In this document: positions 38,352-47,816 of the stretch, in pieces | Layout: every line of letters starts with the position of its first letter | Numbering within the stretch: position 1 is the stretch's first letter | Origin: Chromohalobacter moromii | GTDB taxonomy: Bacteria; Pseudomonadota; Gammaproteobacteria; Pseudomonadales; Halomonadaceae | Direction: 5' to 3' | DNA: 64,000 bases | Assembly (NCBI RefSeq): GCF_023091865.1 | Contig: NZ_JAHXDI010000001.1 | Coordinates: forward strand, 62,001 to 126,000 | The notes under the pieces: generated by a model | Databases searched by the model: none | What the model saw: only the letters and a program-made list of their open reading frames with translations | What the model was told of the DNA's origin: nothing | Program-made: the position numbers and the translations under genes

Positions 38352-38998
38352 GACGCGTGTTCCTCCTGTCGGCGACGTTCGATCTCACGAACCAGCCGGT
38401 CCAGGCGTGCCTCGAGTCGGTCGGTGGCCAGGCCCAGTTGCGTCAAGTGTTCGCGAGCGATGTCCCATTGCGTGCGGCTGGGCAGTAGCCGTGCTTCCTC
38501 GGTCAGGTATTCATGCACGTCGCGTCGCAATTCGCCGCGCGTGCGTAGACCGAAGCGGTTCAGGCGCCGCAAGCCTTGCGAGAGGCTATGCGCGGGCATG
38601 TCGCCTAGCCAGTGTGCGAGTTCGGCTTCCCAGTCGACCTCCAGGTCACTGAGTAACTGACTGGCGCGTTCGAGCACGTGTGTGCGTCCGCGCACCGACA
38701 GCCTCCCGGCGAACATCAGTGCCTCGACACGTTCGCCACCCAGCAGCGCGCCCAGGGTCTCGACATCCAGTTCAACGACCACGTCGCTATCGGCCTCGTC
38801 GGGGTCGTGCTGGGCGAGCAGGGTGATGCCGTGGATGTCGAAATGCACCAACACCGCCAGTGCCGGGCGTTCAAGACGCAGCGATATGCGTTGTCCGGCA
38901 AGCTGTGACAATCGCGAGGGCGAAGCAGGATCGTGTGCAAGCAGCCCATTGATCAGCGTTTCCGCGCTGGCCAGCAGGGTGGTGAACATCACCGGCAT
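38348..38998 (-). CDS. ubiJ: Ubiquinone biosynthesis accessory factor UbiJ
   Basis: UbiJ binds the hydrophobic ubiquinone intermediates through an N-terminal SCP2 domain and helps form the Ubi complex. The product is 216 residues. The SCP2 fold occupies about residues 10-120, and the C-terminal part is a charged coiled coil. The start at 38998 has GAGG upstream and leaves a 7-base gap from ubiE; an alternative at 39022 would overlap ubiE. Order ubiE-ubiJ-ubiB matches E. coli. Confidence 0.9.
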   Translation of the reverse strand: MPVMFTTLLASAETLINGLLAHDPASPSRLSQLAGQRISLRLERPALAVLVHFDIHGITLLAQHDPDEADSDVVVELDVETLGALLGGERVEALMFAGRLSVRGRTHVLERASQLLSDLEVDWEAELAHWLGDMPAHSLSQGLRRLNRFGLRTRGELRRDVHEYLTEEARLLPSRTQWDIAREHLTQLGLATDRLEARLDRLVREIERRRQEEHAS

Positions 38999-39005
38999 GA
39001 CGGCC

Positions 39006-39752
39006 TCATAGTTTGATGCCACGGTGCAGGGCGACGACGCCCCCGGTCATGTTGGTGTACTCGACCCGTTCGAGCCCGGCGTTTTCCATCATCGCCTTGA
39101 GGGTTTCCTGGTCAGGATGCATGCGAATCGATTCGGCCAGGTAGCGATAGCTCTCGCCGTCCTGGGCGACCCATTCGCCCATGCGTGGCAAGACGCGGAA
39201 GGAATACTCGTCGTAAAGGCGCGACAGCGCGGCACTCGCCGGCTTGGAAAATTCCAGTACCAGCAGGCGGCCGCCAGGCTTGAGCACGCGCGCCATGGAG
39301 CGCAGTGCGGCATCTTTATCGGTGACGTTGCGCAGACCGAAGGCAATCGTGATGCAGTCGAAGCTGTTATCGGCGAAGGGTAGCGCTTCGGCATTGGCCT
39401 GCACGTATTCGACATTGTCGCCGACACCGTTGTCGAGCAGCTTGTCGCGGCCCACACGCAGCATCGAGGCGTTGATGTCGGCGAGAACCACGCGGCCGCG
39501 AGGACCGACCAGGCGCGAGAACTTCAGCGCCAGGTCGCCGGTGCCGCCCGCGATGTCGAGCACGTGGTGGCCGGGGCGTACGCCGGCGCGCTCGAGGGTC
39601 AGACGTTTCCAGAGGCGATGCACGCCGAACGACATGAGATCGTTCATGACGTCATAGCGGGCGGCAACCGAATGGAAGACTTGCGCCACTCGATCGGCTT
39701 TCTCCTCGACCGGAACTTCCTGATAACCGAAGTGGGTCGTGCGCTTGTCCAT
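39006..39752 (-). CDS. ubiE: Ubiquinone/menaquinone C-methyltransferase UbiE
   Basis: UbiE is the SAM-dependent C-methyltransferase of ubiquinone and menaquinone synthesis. The product is 248 residues. SAM motif I is [13 protein letters not shown]; the family signatures [17 protein letters not shown] and [12 protein letters not shown] are present. I chose the ATG at 39752 ([13 protein letters not shown]) by family alignment; upstream in-frame sequence has no homology. It leads the ubiEJB operon. Confidence 0.97.
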   Translation of the reverse strand: MDKRTTHFGYQEVPVEEKADRVAQVFHSVAARYDVMNDLMSFGVHRLWKRLTLERAGVRPGHHVLDIAGGTGDLALKFSRLVGPRGRVVLADINASMLRVGRDKLLDNGVGDNVEYVQANAEALPFADNSFDCITIAFGLRNVTDKDAALRSMARVLKPGGRLLVLEFSKPASAALSRLYDEYSFRVLPRMGEWVAQDGESYRYLAESIRMHPDQETLKAMMENAGLERVEYTNMTGGVVALHRGIKL

Positions 39753-39850
39753 GACCTTTCCTTGGGCAGGCGTGGAGTGCCCGCGCGGTGCGTGGAAGTG
39801 GGGCTGCATTGTAACGTCGCCCCCGGCATTTGTCGCCACGCCGGGGTGTC

Positions 39851-40234
39851 TTATAACTCCTTGATGGTGATGGTGGACGGCTCTCGCGAGGCACCGGCCT
39901 CCTCGAGACGGCGTAGGTAATCGGCCCACCATTGCGCTTGATGGCAGGCCATTTCATAAAGGTAGTCCCAGCTATACAAGCCGCTGTCGTGGCCGTCATC
40001 GAAGTGCAGCTTGAGGGCATAACGCCCGGCCTGAGTGATGTTCTTGAGGCCGACATCCTTCTTGCCAACCTGCAGGACGGCCGTGTCCGGGCCGTGGCCG
40101 CGAACCTCGGCGGAGGGCGAGAACACGCGCAACAGCTCCGCCGGCAAGCGGTAGGACGTGCCATCGGCATAGCCGAGCTCGAGCTCACGGGCCTTCTGAT
40201 GATAATGGATGCGCGTGGGAACGGGAGCGGTCAT
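39851..40234 (-). CDS. DUF971 family protein
   Basis: This protein of 127 residues belongs to the DUF971 (gamma-butyrobetaine hydroxylase N-terminal-like) family, recognisable from [20 protein letters not shown] and the C-terminal [14 protein letters not shown]. The function is unknown; eukaryotic relatives bind zinc at this fold. It sits downstream of hslVU, as in Pseudomonas. In that genus phaC follows, whereas here ubiE follows directly. Confidence 0.85.
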   Translation of the reverse strand: MTAPVPTRIHYHQKARELELGYADGTSYRLPAELLRVFSPSAEVRGHGPDTAVLQVGKKDVGLKNITQAGRYALKLHFDDGHDSGLYSWDYLYEMACHQAQWWADYLRRLEEAGASREPSTITIKEL

Positions 40235-40247
40235 GAACACCTCCGGT

Positions 40248-40285
40248 GAGCTTCGAGCTTCGAGCGGTTCGTTGCCCGAAGCTCG
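40248..40285. repeat. Short heptamer repeats with inverted copy downstream of hslU
   Basis: GAGCTTC repeats about 2.6 times (40248-40265). Then CGAAGCTC (40277-40284) can pair back with GAGCTTCG (40255-40262). The bases GCTCGTA at 40281-40287 are the reverse complement of the TACGAGC unit in the array at 32338. It may act as a transcript end for hslU. Confidence 0.6.
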
Positions 40286-40296
40286 TAGCGCGTGGC

Positions 40297-41622
40297 TTAG
40301 AGAATGTACCGCGACAGATCTTCGTCGGTGGCCAGTTCGCCGAGTTGCTCGTCGACATAGGCGGCGTCGATGGTCAGCGGGCTGGCCATGTCGCCTCCCT
40401 GGAAGGAAGGTTCTTCGAGTAGACGCTCCATCACCGTGTGCAGGCGCCGGGCGCCGATATTCTCGGTGCCTTCGTTGACCTGCCAGGCAATCTCGGCGAT
40501 GCGCGTGATGCCCTCATCGGTGAAGTTCACGTCCAGGCCATCGGTCGCCAGCAGCGCTTGGTACTGTTTGGTCAGCGCGGCAGAGGGTTCGGTGAGGATG
40601 CGCTTGAAGTCAGCCGGCGTCAGCGCTTGCAGCTCGACGCGGATCGGCAGGCGCCCCTGCAACTCGGGGATCAGGTCCGATGGCTTGGAGAGGTGGAATG
40701 CCCCCGAGGCGATGAACAGGATGTGGTCGGTGTTGACCATGCCGTGCTTGGTGGACACCGTCGATCCTTCGATCAGCGGCAGCAGGTCGCGCTGCACGCC
40801 TTCGCGGGAGACATCGCCGCCGCTGCCCGAGTCACCGCGCTTGGCGACCTTGTCGATCTCGTCGAGGAAGACGATGCCGTTCTGCTCCACCGCTTCGATG
40901 GCGCGGTTCTTGATCTGCTCTTCGTTGACCAGCTTCGCGGCTTCTTCATCGTGCAGCAGGCGCCGGGCTTCCTCGACGGTCACGCGGCGCGACTCAGACT
41001 TCTGCTTGCCCATGTTGGAGAACATGCTTTGCAGCTGGCTGGTCATCTCTTCCATGCCCGGTGGCGCGGAGATATCGAAGTTGCCACCCTGAGGCGTGAC
41101 CTCGATGTCGATCTCCTTGTCGTCGAGCTGGCCTTCACGCAGTTTCTTGCGGAAGGTCTGGCGCGTCGAGGAGTCGTCGCGGGCATGGTCGTACTCGCTG
41201 CCGCGTGGCCGGGGCAGAAGCGCGTCGAGAATACGCTCCTCGGTGGCGTCCTCGGCCTTGTGAGCGACTTCTTCCTTGGCCTGCTCACGAACCATTTTCA
41301 TGGCCATTTCGACCAGGTCGCGGACGATCGACTCGACGTCGCGGCCGACATAGCCCACTTCGGTGAACTTGGTCGCCTCGATCTTGATGAACGGCGCCCC
41401 GGCCAGCTTGGCCAAGCGACGGGCGATCTCAGTCTTACCGACCCCCGTGGGGCCAATCATCAGGATGTTCTTGGGCACCACCTCGCCGCGCAGGCTGTCG
41501 TCGAGCTGCATGCGGCGCCAGCGGTTGCGCAGGGCGATGGCGACGGAGCGCTTGGCTTCCTGCTGGCCGATGATGTACTGATCCAGTGCGTGGACGATCT
41601 CGCGGGGAGTCATCTGTGTCAT
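40297..41622 (-). CDS. hslU: ATP-dependent protease ATPase subunit HslU
   Basis: HslU unfolds substrates and feeds them to HslV. The product is 441 residues. The opening [17 protein letters not shown] and Walker [15 protein letters not shown] are typical of the Clp/HslU class. Walker B is [14 protein letters not shown], and the C-terminal residues (DEDLSRYIL) insert into HslV. An ATG three codons in is an alternative start. It is 38 bases downstream of hslV. Confidence 0.98.
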   Translation of the reverse strand: MTQMTPREIVHALDQYIIGQQEAKRSVAIALRNRWRRMQLDDSLRGEVVPKNILMIGPTGVGKTEIARRLAKLAGAPFIKIEATKFTEVGYVGRDVESIVRDLVEMAMKMVREQAKEEVAHKAEDATEERILDALLPRPRGSEYDHARDDSSTRQTFRKKLREGQLDDKEIDIEVTPQGGNFDISAPPGMEEMTSQLQSMFSNMGKQKSESRRVTVEEARRLLHDEEAAKLVNEEQIKNRAIEAVEQNGIVFLDEIDKVAKRGDSGSGGDVSREGVQRDLLPLIEGSTVSTKHGMVNTDHILFIASGAFHLSKPSDLIPELQGRLPIRVELQALTPADFKRILTEPSAALTKQYQALLATDGLDVNFTDEGITRIAEIAWQVNEGTENIGARRLHTVMERLLEEPSFQGGDMASPLTIDAAYVDEQLGELATDEDLSRYIL

Positions 41623-41660
41623 GACGGAGCCCTATGCTGTCCGGGAGCGGTGAGCGTGGC

Positions 41661-42179
41661 TCACAGCTCCTCGAGGGTAATGTTTTGATTGGTGAAGACG
41701 CAGATATCGCCAGCGATTTCGAGCGACTTCTCGGTGATGGCGCGCGCGTCGAGCTCGGTATTCTCGAGCAGGGCGCGTGCGGAGGCTTGGGCGTAGTGAC
41801 CCCCGGAGCCGATGGCGATGATCCCGCGTTCGGGTTCGACGACATCGCCGTTACCGGTGAGGATCAGCGAGGCGTTCTTGTCAGCCACGGCGAGCATCGC
41901 TTCCAAGCGCCGCAGGGCGCGGTCGGTGCGCCATTCCTTGGAAAGCTCGACGGCGGCCTTGACCAGATGCCCCTGGTACTTGTCCAACTGGGCCTCGAAG
42001 CGCTCGAACAGGGTAAAGGCGTCGGCCGTACCGCCGGCGAAACCGGCCAGCACCTTGCCATGGTGAATGCGGCGTACCTTGCTGGCGTTGCCCTTCATCA
42101 CCGTGTTGCCGAGCGAAACCTGACCATCGCCGGCGAGGGCGACATGTTCGCCGCGACGTACGGATACGATCGTGGTCAT
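41661..42179 (-). CDS. hslV: ATP-dependent protease peptidase subunit HslV
   Basis: HslV is a proteasome-like threonine peptidase. The product is 172 residues. After Met removal the catalytic Thr is exposed ([20 protein letters not shown]). Lys and Asp of the active site lie in the GNTVMKGN region. I chose the ATG at 42179 because it puts the Thr second; AAGGAG lies upstream. A sigma32-like promoter precedes it. Confidence 0.98.
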   Translation of the reverse strand: MTTIVSVRRGEHVALAGDGQVSLGNTVMKGNASKVRRIHHGKVLAGFAGGTADAFTLFERFEAQLDKYQGHLVKAAVELSKEWRTDRALRRLEAMLAVADKNASLILTGNGDVVEPERGIIAIGSGGHYAQASARALLENTELDARAITEKSLEIAGDICVFTNQNITLEEL

Positions 42180-42286
42180 GGATGGGAACTCCTTGTGGGG
42201 TGTCGGGCACCCGATGACTTGATTGCCGAGGCGCCCGCGGCCCCCAGGCGATAAAACGGTGGCAACGAATGCCATGATGCTCACGG

Positions 42287-42315
42287 TAATGCGGGCGGCA
42301 GACGGGGAAATCAAG
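42287..42315 (-). promoter_or_regulatory. Heat-shock (sigma32-type) promoter of hslVU
   Basis: On the leftward strand CTTGATT (42315-42309), 13 bases and CCCGCATTA (42295-42287) closely match the sigma32 consensus CTTGAAA-N13-CCCCATNT. It lies ~110 bases before hslV. The leader carries a 5-bp stem (GGGTG with CACCC) just before the ribosome site. Confidence 0.65.
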
Positions 42316-42331
42316 CCGCCCGGGCGCCCCT

Positions 42332-43030
42332 TCAGTTCTGTAGCTTGATCAGCAGTGGCTCGATGCCTTGTGTCACCATCAGGTCCTGGGCGCGCGTCAG
42401 CTCATTCGTGTCTTGGTAGGGGCCGACCTGCACTCGGTGCCAGGTTTCGTCGTTGGAGGTTTGCACTTCGGTGATCTTGGCGATCAGCCCGAGGTCCTGA
42501 AGCCGACTTGCGAGGCGCTTAGCATCAGCGACCTTGCGAAACGAGGCCGCCTGCAGCATGTACTTGAGCCCATCGGCGGAGGGATCGGCCACCACCTCGT
42601 CAGCACGGTCGTCGCTCGTATCCGGCGAACGCTCACCGCCGCTACTGGGCGCCGAGGGGGTGTTATTCACCTTGGGTGCGATGACCTCCGATTCCGGCAA
42701 TAAGGTGTAGAACTCGAAGGTCGGCATGCGCGACGCGGAGGCGTCCTCATTGGCGGCACCGCTTGAGGAGGCGCCATCGCCCGTATTCCCCGTCGAATCG
42801 CTGCTGGACGAGGTGCTGTTGGAGGGTTTGGGCATTACCGTGGCGACCGGCGCCGGGGCCGATTGATGGAGGTATTGGGCGAGCGCGAAGCCGGCGATCA
42901 AGCCGGCCACGCCCCATAGCCATCCCGGAAGGCCCGCGCGCGCTGCCTTGGTCTGGCGCTTGCGGCTGGTGGCGCCGCGTGACGCAGCGCGTGAGTTGCT
43001 CTTTCCTTGCTGGGCGGGGCGACGAGCCAT
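42332..43030 (-). CDS. SPOR-domain cell-division-type protein (FtsN-like)
   Basis: The product is 232 residues. A Lys/Arg-rich cytoplasmic N terminus leads to one membrane helix ([18 protein letters not shown], about residues 36-53). A Ser-, Thr- and Asp-rich linker follows, then a C-terminal SPOR domain ([18 protein letters not shown] to VQVGPY) that binds denuded septal peptidoglycan. Architecture and position after argS match the FtsN-like protein of Pseudomonas. True FtsN function is inferred. Confidence 0.85.
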   Translation of the reverse strand: MARRPAQQGKSNSRAASRGATSRKRQTKAARAGLPGWLWGVAGLIAGFALAQYLHQSAPAPVATVMPKPSNSTSSSSDSTGNTGDGASSSGAANEDASASRMPTFEFYTLLPESEVIAPKVNNTPSAPSSGGERSPDTSDDRADEVVADPSADGLKYMLQAASFRKVADAKRLASRLQDLGLIAKITEVQTSNDETWHRVQVGPYQDTNELTRAQDLMVTQGIEPLLIKLQN

Positions 43031-43032
43031 GC

Positions 43033-44718
43033 TTACATCTCCTCGGGTGCGCTGACGCCCATCAGGTCGAGACCGTTGCGCAGCACCTGGCGCGTGGCCA
43101 AGCCGAGTGCCAGCCGGGCATTGCGCAGCTCATCGTCGTCGACCATGACTTTGACCGCGTTGTAGCAGGTGTGGAAATCGGAGGCCAGGTCCATCAAGTA
43201 CTGGGCGACCTGCTGTGGCTCGCGGGTCTGGGCAGCCCGTTCGACGACCTCCGGGTAGCGTGCCAGACGATTCATCAGATCCTTTTCCTGCTCGGTGTCG
43301 AGCCGGTTCAGGTGCTGCATGCCCAGCGCGTGATCGAATGCCTTGGCGTCGGATTCGGCGCGGCGCATCATGCTGCACACGCGCGCATGGGCGTACTGAA
43401 TGTAGTAGACCGGATTGTCGTTGGACTGCGAGCGTGCGAGGTCGATATCGAAGGTCAACTGCGAATCGGCACGCCGTGCGGCGAGGAAGAAGCGGGTGGC
43501 ATCGCGGCCCACTTCATCGATGAGATCGCGCAGCGTCACGTAGCTGCCGGCACGCTTGGAGAGCTTGACCTCGACCCCGGAGCGCGTGACCAACACCATC
43601 TGATGCAGCACGTAGTCCGGCCAGCCTTGCGGGATGCCGGCTTCCAGCGCCTGAAGGCCAGCCCGCACCCGGGTGACCGTGGAGTGGTGATCGGCGCCCT
43701 GCTCGTTGATCACGGTGGTAAAGCCGCGCTGCCACTTGTCGAGGTGGTAGGCGACGTCCGGAAGGAAATAGGTATAGTCGCCATCTTTCTTACGCATCAC
43801 CCGGTCCTTGTCGTCACCGAAATCGGTGGTGCGCAGCCAGATGGCGCCATCCTCTTCATAGGTATGGCCACCGTCGACGAGTGCTTTCACCGTGGCGTCG
43901 ACCTTGCTGTCGTTGTACAGCGAAGACTCCAGGAAGTAGACATCGAAGGCGACACCGAACGCCTTGAGATCAAGATCCTGCTCGCGGCGCAGGTAGGCGA
44001 CGGCGAAATCCTGGATGGCGTTGAGGTCCTCGGCATCTCCTTTGCCGGTGACTTCTCGATCATCGGCGGTAATCGTCTCGCCGGCCAGGTACGCCTTGGC
44101 GACATCAGCGATGTAGGCGCCGCGATAGCCGTTCTCGGGCCACTCGGCAGCTTCTGGTGTGAGGCCTTTTACGCGAGCCTGTACGGAGTGAGCGAGATTG
44201 TGGATCTGGACGCCAGCATCGTTGTAGTAGAACTCGCGGGTGACATCGAAGCCGGTGGCTTCCAGCAGCCGGCATAGGCAGTCGCCGATGGCGGCGCCAC
44301 GCCCATGGCCGACGTGTAGCGGGCCGGTGGGGTTGGCGGAGACGAATTCCACCTGCACCTGCTGGCCTTGGCCGCTCAGGCTGCGCCCGTAGGTATCGCC
44401 GGCATCCAAAATGTCAGGAATGACCTGGGCGACGGCGTCGGTGGCGGCGAAGAAGTTGATGAACCCGGGACCGGCGATGTCGACCTGGCGTATGGCGGCG
44501 CTTTCCGGCAGCGCCGCGACCAGTGCCTCGGCCAGTTCGCGTGGCTTGCGTCCGGCCGGCTTGGCCAGGGTCAGCGCGAGGTTGCTCGCGTAGTCGCCGT
44601 GGGCCTTGTCCTTGGTGGGCTCGACCTTGATGGCAAGCGGAGTGTCTTGAGGAAGAATGCCTTGCTGCTTGAGCTGCGTACCGGCCGCGTCGAGCAGTTC
44701 GATGATGGTGTCTTTCAT
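43033..44718 (-). CDS. argS: Arginyl-tRNA synthetase
   Basis: ArgRS is a class I synthetase charging tRNA-Arg. The product is 561 residues. The HIGH motif appears as [12 protein letters not shown] within [10 protein letters not shown], and the second signature as [10 protein letters not shown]. The N-terminal Add1 domain and C-terminal anticodon domain ([10 protein letters not shown] to LGLATRQVL) are complete. The SPOR gene begins two bases after its stop. Confidence 0.98.
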   Translation of the reverse strand: MKDTIIELLDAAGTQLKQQGILPQDTPLAIKVEPTKDKAHGDYASNLALTLAKPAGRKPRELAEALVAALPESAAIRQVDIAGPGFINFFAATDAVAQVIPDILDAGDTYGRSLSGQGQQVQVEFVSANPTGPLHVGHGRGAAIGDCLCRLLEATGFDVTREFYYNDAGVQIHNLAHSVQARVKGLTPEAAEWPENGYRGAYIADVAKAYLAGETITADDREVTGKGDAEDLNAIQDFAVAYLRREQDLDLKAFGVAFDVYFLESSLYNDSKVDATVKALVDGGHTYEEDGAIWLRTTDFGDDKDRVMRKKDGDYTYFLPDVAYHLDKWQRGFTTVINEQGADHHSTVTRVRAGLQALEAGIPQGWPDYVLHQMVLVTRSGVEVKLSKRAGSYVTLRDLIDEVGRDATRFFLAARRADSQLTFDIDLARSQSNDNPVYYIQYAHARVCSMMRRAESDAKAFDHALGMQHLNRLDTEQEKDLMNRLARYPEVVERAAQTREPQQVAQYLMDLASDFHTCYNAVKVMVDDDELRNARLALGLATRQVLRNGLDLMGVSAPEEM

Positions 44719-44793
44719 GAAATTCCGATGTCCTGTGTCTGGCGCGCGACAGGCCGGCGAGCGCCAGGCTGCGCTAAGAGCGTTAGATCGCCT

Positions 44794-44822
44794 ATTATCG
44801 GCGATTGGCCGACGCCTTTAAA
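44794..44822 (-). promoter_or_regulatory. argS promoter
   Basis: On the leftward strand TTTAAA (44822-44817), 17 bases and GATAAT (44799-44794) make a good sigma70 promoter. It lies in the 167-base gap between priA and argS. The -10 is within the loop of a small inverted repeat (ATCGCC/GGCGAT). Confidence 0.6.
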
Positions 44823-44885
44823 CCCAGCGATGCCATGTGTCTTTCGTCGCCACTCGTGGCGACGGATGCGGGCGGTGGAAACCCG

Positions 44886-47111
44886 TCAACTCAGCGTTTG
44901 TGGGTCGACATCCAACGCGGCGCGTACGCGCCGACTATCAGGATGATTGTCCAGCCACTGCACGAGCCAGGCACACGCACGGTGCAGGGCGCTGCGGCGC
45001 GTGTCGGAGAGCATTAGCTGCATGTGATAGCGATTCTGGCGCCGCTCCATGGGGGCCGGTACCGGTCCCAGGCAGGTGACCGAGGCGTCCTGGGTGACGA
45101 GCCATTCGCGCAATGCTTCGGCGGCTGCGGTGGCGAATTCGGTGACGTGTTGCTCGCGCGCCGCTTCAAAGCGGACCAGGGCCAAGTGACGATAGGGCGG
45201 CAGGCCGGCCAGACGCCGTTCTTCCAGCAGTTGACCGGCGAGCGCTTCATAGCCGCTGTCGGCGAGCAGGCGCAGGTTGGGGTCGTCAGGGTGCAGGGTC
45301 TGGACCAGCACACGACCGGGATGCTCGGCGCGGCCAGCGCGGCCGGCGACCTGTACCAGCAGTTGGGCGCTGTGCTCGAGGGCGCGGAAGTCGCTGGCGT
45401 AGAGCCCGGCGTCGGCGTTGACGACGACCACCAGCGTGACATGTGGCAAGTGATGGCCCTTGGCGAGCATCTGGGTGCCGACCAGCAGGCTGGGGTCGCC
45501 GCGCCGAATCTCGCGCAGGATATCCTCGAAGGCTTGCTTGCGTCGGGTGCTGTCGCGGTCGATGCGATGCACGGGGGTCTCGGGGAAGAGGGCGGCGAGC
45601 GTTTCCTCGGTGCGTTCGGTGCCGCTGCCCAGGGGGCGCAGGTCGCCACTGTCGCATTCCGGGCAGGCATCGGGCAGCGGGCGGTGAAAATCGCAATGAT
45701 GGCAGACCAGTTCCTGGGGCTGGCGATGCAGCGTCATGCGGGCATCGCAATGCGGACACTCGGCTAACCAGCCGCACGCGTGGCATGCCAGAGTGGGAGC
45801 GAAACCACGCCGGTTGATGAAGACCAACACCTGGTTGCCTGCGTTCAGGGTCTGCCGAATTGCCTCGATGGCGGGGGCGATCAGGCCGCCCTGGCGGTGG
45901 CGTCCGCGCAGGTCGGTCAGTTCCAGGCGTGCCGGGGCGTGCCGGTTGGCGCGTTGGGTCAGACGCAGATGGCGGTAGCGGCCGCTACGTGCTTGGGCGA
46001 GGGTCTCCAGCGCCGGTGTGGCGCTGCCCAGCACGATGGGAATGTCCTCACGGTGGGCGCGGGCGATGGCCAGATCGCGGGCGTGGTAGCGCAGGCCTTC
46101 CTGTTGTTTGAAGGAGCCGTCGTGTTCCTCGTCGATGACGATCACCCCGGCGGCGGCCAGGGGGGTGAAAACTGCCGAACGCGTACCGATGACGATCGGG
46201 GCTCGGCCGGTACGCGCGGCATCCCAGGCATCCAGGCGTTCGAGGTCGGTGAGCCCCGAGTGTAGGGCGACCACCGGGACCCGAAAGCGTTGCCGGAAAC
46301 GGGTCAGCGTTTGCGGTGTCAGGCCGATTTCCGGTACTAGCACCAGCGCCTGGCGGCCTCGCGCGAGCACCGCCTCGATGAGTTGCAGGTAGACTTCGGT
46401 CTTGCCGCTGCCGGTGACACCGTGCAGCAAGCACGGATGATAGCGCTCGAGACCTTCGTGAATCTCGGCAAGGACGCCCGCCTGTTCGCGGGTCAGTGGC
46501 AACGAGGGCTCGGCGAGCCGCGAGCCGGCTTCTTCCTCGGTGGCCGTCAGGCGTTCTTCGTGGCACTCGACGAGATGCTTGGCTTGCAGGCCTTCGAGCT
46601 GCGCGCGGGTGAAGCCTTGCGCGGTGATCGCGCGTGTCATCAAACCACGTGGGTGCTGGCGCAGCATGGCCAGCAATTCGGCTTGGCGAGGCGCGCGTTC
46701 GAGCGGGCCGGTATCGCCGTCGCGCGCTATCCAGCGCTCCTGGTGGCGTGCTTGCAAGGGCCGTCCCTGGCGCAAGGCGACGGGCAGCGCCTGGGCGATG
46801 GTGTCGCCCAGCGGATGTTGGTAGTAGCGCGCGGTAAAGCGACACAACCACCACCAGTCATCGGGCAAGGGGGCATCGTCGAGACACGCCAACACGGCCT
46901 TGAGCTGCGCGTCCGGCACATCGCTGCGTTCGGGACACTCGACCACCACGCCGATGAGCTGGCGACGTCCGAACGGCACCTTGACGCGAAGCCCTGGGCG
47001 CCAGCCACAGGCGGGAGCCTCGCGACAGGGGCGATAGTCGAAGAGGCGTCGCAAGGGTGTGGGCAGGGCGACCCTGATGAGTAGGCGCGGTGTATGGTCG
47101 GTGCTCGACAA
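44886..47111 (-). CDS. priA: Primosomal replication protein N' (PriA helicase)
   Basis: PriA reloads the replisome at stalled forks. From a TTG start at 47111 the product is 741 residues; GGAGG lies five bases upstream. An ATG at 47138 is in frame but lacks a ribosome site. Domains are the DNA-binding N terminus, helicase Walker A GVTGSGKTEVY, DEEH in VIVIDEEHDGSFKQQ, and a zinc ribbon (CHACGWLAECPHC, CHHC, CPEC). Confidence 0.95.
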   Translation of the reverse strand: MSSTDHTPRLLIRVALPTPLRRLFDYRPCREAPACGWRPGLRVKVPFGRRQLIGVVVECPERSDVPDAQLKAVLACLDDAPLPDDWWWLCRFTARYYQHPLGDTIAQALPVALRQGRPLQARHQERWIARDGDTGPLERAPRQAELLAMLRQHPRGLMTRAITAQGFTRAQLEGLQAKHLVECHEERLTATEEEAGSRLAEPSLPLTREQAGVLAEIHEGLERYHPCLLHGVTGSGKTEVYLQLIEAVLARGRQALVLVPEIGLTPQTLTRFRQRFRVPVVALHSGLTDLERLDAWDAARTGRAPIVIGTRSAVFTPLAAAGVIVIDEEHDGSFKQQEGLRYHARDLAIARAHREDIPIVLGSATPALETLAQARSGRYRHLRLTQRANRHAPARLELTDLRGRHRQGGLIAPAIEAIRQTLNAGNQVLVFINRRGFAPTLACHACGWLAECPHCDARMTLHRQPQELVCHHCDFHRPLPDACPECDSGDLRPLGSGTERTEETLAALFPETPVHRIDRDSTRRKQAFEDILREIRRGDPSLLVGTQMLAKGHHLPHVTLVVVVNADAGLYASDFRALEHSAQLLVQVAGRAGRAEHPGRVLVQTLHPDDPNLRLLADSGYEALAGQLLEERRLAGLPPYRHLALVRFEAAREQHVTEFATAAAEALREWLVTQDASVTCLGPVPAPMERRQNRYHMQLMLSDTRRSALHRACAWLVQWLDNHPDSRRVRAALDVDPQTLS

Positions 47112-47157
47112 GAGTCCTCCGAAAGGGTGGCGGCACATGGCGTTCGCGCCACGCGTC

Positions 47158-47187
47158 TTTTCAGCGATATCACGGCACTGCTATAAT
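47158..47187 (+). promoter_or_regulatory. rpmE promoter
   Basis: TTTTCA (47158-47163), 18 bases and a perfect TATAAT (47182-47187) precede rpmE by ~135 bases. The long leader between them contains no gene and might host L31 regulation. Confidence 0.6.
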
Positions 47188-47322
47188 GTTCGGCTCTTTG
47201 GCTGTGGCCAAGGCGAGTATCGTCGGGGTCGCATGCCGAATCAATCGGTTGCATCTTTATCAACCCGTGTGCGGTGCCTGGCATCGACCAGGTGGCGGCG
47301 CACCATAGCGTGAGGCAGCAAA

Positions 47323-47538
47323 ATGAAACAAGCGATCCATCCCGAATACAAGAAGGTCTCCGCCACCTGTTCCTGCGGCGCGACCTTCGAGCTGGGCTCC
47401 ACGTCCAAAGACGACTTCTACCTGGATGTCTGCTCGCAGTGCCACCCGTTCTATACCGGCAAGCAGAAGCAGGCGACCACCGGTGGTCGAGTCGAGCGCT
47501 TCAACAAGCGTTTCGGTGCAGCGCTCAAGCGCGACTGA
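47323..47538 (+). CDS. rpmE: 50S ribosomal protein L31, zinc-binding type
   Basis: L31 bridges the ribosomal subunits. The product is 71 residues. Cys16, Cys18, Cys37 and Cys40 form the zinc site that defines the C+ type and distinguishes it from the zinc-independent ykgM/rpmE2 type. The core ends in [11 protein letters not shown]. It stands alone between priA (divergent) and a terminator. Confidence 0.97.
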   Translation: MKQAIHPEYKKVSATCSCGATFELGSTSKDDFYLDVCSQCHPFYTGKQKQATTGGRVERFNKRFGAALKRD

Positions 47539-47582
47539 GCCAAGCAAGAACTGCTACGCCGACGACGCGTCGGCGTTCGAGC

Positions 47583-47617
47583 AAACCCGCCACGAAAATG
47601 GCGGGTTTTTTTATTTT
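47583..47617 (+). terminator. Intrinsic terminator of rpmE
   Basis: AAACCCGCCA (47583-47592) pairs with TGGCGGGTTT (47599-47608), loop CGAAAA, followed by a long T-rich tract. A textbook terminator 44 bases after the stop. Confidence 0.93.
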
Positions 47618-47653
47618 TGAAAAGTCGAAGACGACGCTCCGATAAGGTTTGTT

Positions 47654-47776
47654 TTATGCCTGGTTAGTCAGGCATAAGTTTCAACAAATGGCTGGTAATT
47701 GCTTCAAACGGTCGCTTAAAAGTCTTTAATGTCGCGAACTTGGCGTAAGTTGTTTGGCGGAATCTTTTTCTATATT
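47654..47776 (+). promoter_or_regulatory. AT-rich control region of the malic enzyme gene
   Basis: TTATGCCTG (47654-47662) is an exact inverted repeat of CAGGCATAA (47669-47677), a possible operator. A likely -10, TATATT, is at 47771-47776, with TTGTTT (47750-47755) 15 bases ahead. The stretch is clearly more AT-rich than its surroundings. Confidence 0.4.
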
Positions 47777-47816
47777 CTGGCGATTATGCCTCCATGCAGA
47801 CGATTGGAAAAAGCTC

